Shown here one piece after another: positions 5,982-7,054 of a stretch of DNA of 7,054 nt. Made by a program: the position numbers and the translations under genes. Origin of the DNA: Pseudomonadota bacterium (GTDB taxonomy: Bacteria; Myxococcota; Myxococcia; Myxococcales; Anaeromyxobacteraceae); assembly GCA_023419875.1 (NCBI GenBank), contig JAEZXM010000457.1, positions 1 to 7,054 of the forward strand. Direction: 5' to 3'. Each line of letters opens with the position of its first letter. Positions within the stretch are counted from its first letter, which is position 1. The notes beneath the pieces were generated by a model that saw only the letters and a program-made list of their open reading frames with translations, did no database searches and had not been told where the DNA came from.

Positions 5982-7001
5982 CTACCCCCGGAACAACCCC
6001 AAGAGCTCCCGGCTCGCCGCGTACGGGCTCACGCGGCCTTCGCGCACCTCGCCCTGCAGCTCCGGCCACCGCGCGGCCACGGCGGGGTCCTTCTGGAACG
6101 CCTCGACCAGGCCCAGCCGCACGAGCTCGTTCATCCACTCGAGCGCCTGCGCCTTGCGCTGGAGCGCGAGGTGGCCGTTCGCCTCGAGCAGCGCGTGGTG
6201 GTCGAGGACCATCTGCCAGACGTCGGGGATCCGCTCGCCGGAGATCGCCGAGCAGGTGAGGACGCGCGGGGTCCAGCCGTCCGGCGAGGCGGGGAAGAGG
6301 TGGAGGGCGCTCGCGTACTCGATCCGGGCCCGCTCCGCCTTCGGCTTGTTGTCCCCGTCGGCCTTGTTGATGGCCATCCCGTCGAGCATCTCGATGATGC
6401 CGCGCTTCATCCCCTGGAGCTCGTCGCCGGCGCCGGCGAGCATGAGGAGCAGGAAGAAATCCGTCATGGACCGGACGGCGGTCTCGGACTGCCCCACGCC
6501 GACCGTCTCGACGAGGATGTTGCGGTAGCCCGCAGCCTCGCAGAGGAGCAGCGTCTCCCGCGTTCGTCGGGCGACGCCTCCGAGGTGGCCGCCGGAGGGG
6601 GAGGGGCGGATGAAGGCCTTCTCCTCCACCGCGAGCCGCTCCATCCGCGTCTTGTCGCCGAGGATCGAGCCGCCGGAGATCGGGCTCGACGGGTCGATCG
6701 AGAGCACGGCCACGTTCTCGCCGCGGTCGCGGAGGAGGTGCATTCCCAGCGCGTCGATGAACGTGCTCTTTCCGGCCCCGGGGACGCCGGTGATCCCGAC
6801 GCGGCGCGAGCGGCCGGTGTGGGGCAGGACGGCGTCGAGGATCCGCGCGCCGAGCTCGCCGTCGGCGGGGAGCTCGCTCTCGATCACGGTGATGGCCCGG
6901 GCGAGGACGGTCCGGTCCCCCGCCAGCACGCCCTCGACGTACCGCTCCGGCGCGAGGCGGCGACGCCTCGCCGGAGTCGTGTGGATTTGTCGTCGAGGCA
7001 T
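5982..7001 (-). CDS. meaB: Methylmalonyl-CoA mutase-associated GTPase MeaB (ArgK/MMAA family)
   Basis: This 339-aa cytoplasmic G3E-family GTPase protects and loads adenosylcobalamin-dependent methylmalonyl-CoA mutase, using GTP hydrolysis to gate cofactor exchange. Walker A GVPGAGKS is at 72-79. The SIDPSSPISGGSILGDKTRM block at 101-120 is the family hallmark. Glu-Thr-Val-Gly-Val-Gly-Gln-Ser-Glu at 165-173 contains the switch region. The guanine-specificity motif Asn-Lys-Ala-Asp is at 212-215, and a G5-like Ser-Ala is at 251-252. The helical C-terminus used for dimer formation in the family is present. Length is normal, with about 18 extra Arg-rich residues at the N-terminus. ATG 7001 is the furthest upstream start possible, since an in-frame stop lies at 7029-7031. 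A GTG at 6929 (Val25) would give a shorter protein but lacks a well-spaced ribosome site. No mutase or epimerase gene lies in the window. Confidence 0.96.
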   Translation of the reverse strand: MPRRQIHTTPARRRRLAPERYVEGVLAGDRTVLARAITVIESELPADGELGARILDAVLPHTGRSRRVGITGVPGAGKSTFIDALGMHLLRDRGENVAVLSIDPSSPISGGSILGDKTRMERLAVEEKAFIRPSPSGGHLGGVARRTRETLLLCEAAGYRNILVETVGVGQSETAVRSMTDFFLLLMLAGAGDELQGMKRGIIEMLDGMAINKADGDNKPKAERARIEYASALHLFPASPDGWTPRVLTCSAISGERIPDVWQMVLDHHALLEANGHLALQRKAQALEWMNELVRLGLVEAFQKDPAVAARWPELQGEVREGRVSPYAASRELLGLFRG

Positions 7002-7007
7002 GACGCG

Positions 7008-7013
7008 ATTGTA
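7008..7013 (-). promoter_or_regulatory. Candidate -10 box of a leaderless meaB promoter
   Basis: The minus strand reads TACAAT, then 6 nt (CGCGTC), then the meaB ATG. That spacing would start the transcript at the A of the start codon. There is no Shine-Dalgarno-like sequence in between. No good -35 box is found at 16-18 nt upstream; a TGAC-containing GTGACT lies only 13 nt away, which is too close. The box is one of few AT-rich spots in the region. Confidence 0.45.
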
Positions 7014-7054
7014 AGCGAGCGTCGGGAGTCACGCGCAGAGAGTGAGCAGCAGGG

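Noticed and set aside
5566..6528. Plus-strand open frame of 320 codons opposite the kinase gene and meaB
   Set aside because: It crosses two real minus-strand genes and the gap between them. Its translation has no domain and it lacks a convincing ribosome binding site.
5383..7032. A single minus-strand open frame covering the kinase and running opposite the meaB phase, suggesting a possible fusion
   Set aside because: The upstream part is the out-of-frame shadow of meaB. Only the segment from the ATG at 5895 has a recognisable fold.

Overview
This window is GC-rich bacterial DNA; codon third positions are almost all G or C. It carries two unrelated blocks that converge near position 5365. 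No RNA gene, CRISPR array, insertion sequence, phage gene or attachment site was found. The phylum cannot be fixed from these genes. A soil or sediment high-GC lineage is plausible, but that is only an impression from composition.

Left block, plus strand, 1-5092: a five-gene oligopeptide ABC importer of the Opp/Dpp type. In order it holds the C-terminal part of a substrate-binding protein (cut by the window edge), the OppB-like permease, the OppC-like permease, the OppD-like ATPase and the OppF-like ATPase. The first two genes are 1 nt apart and the next three junctions are 4-nt stop/start overlaps, so the set is surely one translationally coupled operon. The binding protein delivers peptide to the OppB/OppC pore, and OppD/OppF power transport. 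The most unusual feature is in OppC: the periplasmic loop after the first membrane helix carries an inserted fibronectin type III-like domain of about 95 residues behind a proline-rich linker, bringing the permease to 473 aa instead of about 300. Both ATPases end in the same four-cysteine pattern, consistent with a [4Fe-4S] cluster. The operon ends in a G-rich stretch and a 6-bp GC hairpin that spans the oppF stop codon.

Middle, plus strand, 5146-5346: a 66-aa hypothetical protein with two predicted membrane helices and its own strong ribosome binding site, 53 nt after oppF.

Right block, minus strand, 7001-5383: meaB, the GTPase chaperone of adenosylcobalamin-dependent methylmalonyl-CoA mutase, then 86 nt later a 170-aa P-loop kinase of unknown substrate. 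A TACAAT box sits exactly 6 nt before the meaB ATG with no Shine-Dalgarno sequence between, which suggests a leaderless transcript. No mutase gene lies in the window.

There is no gene-free stretch over 300 bases. The gaps are 5093-5145, 5347-5382, 5896-5981 and 7002-7054. I did not find a clearly novel multi-gene system; the FN3-bearing OppC is the best candidate for something little described.
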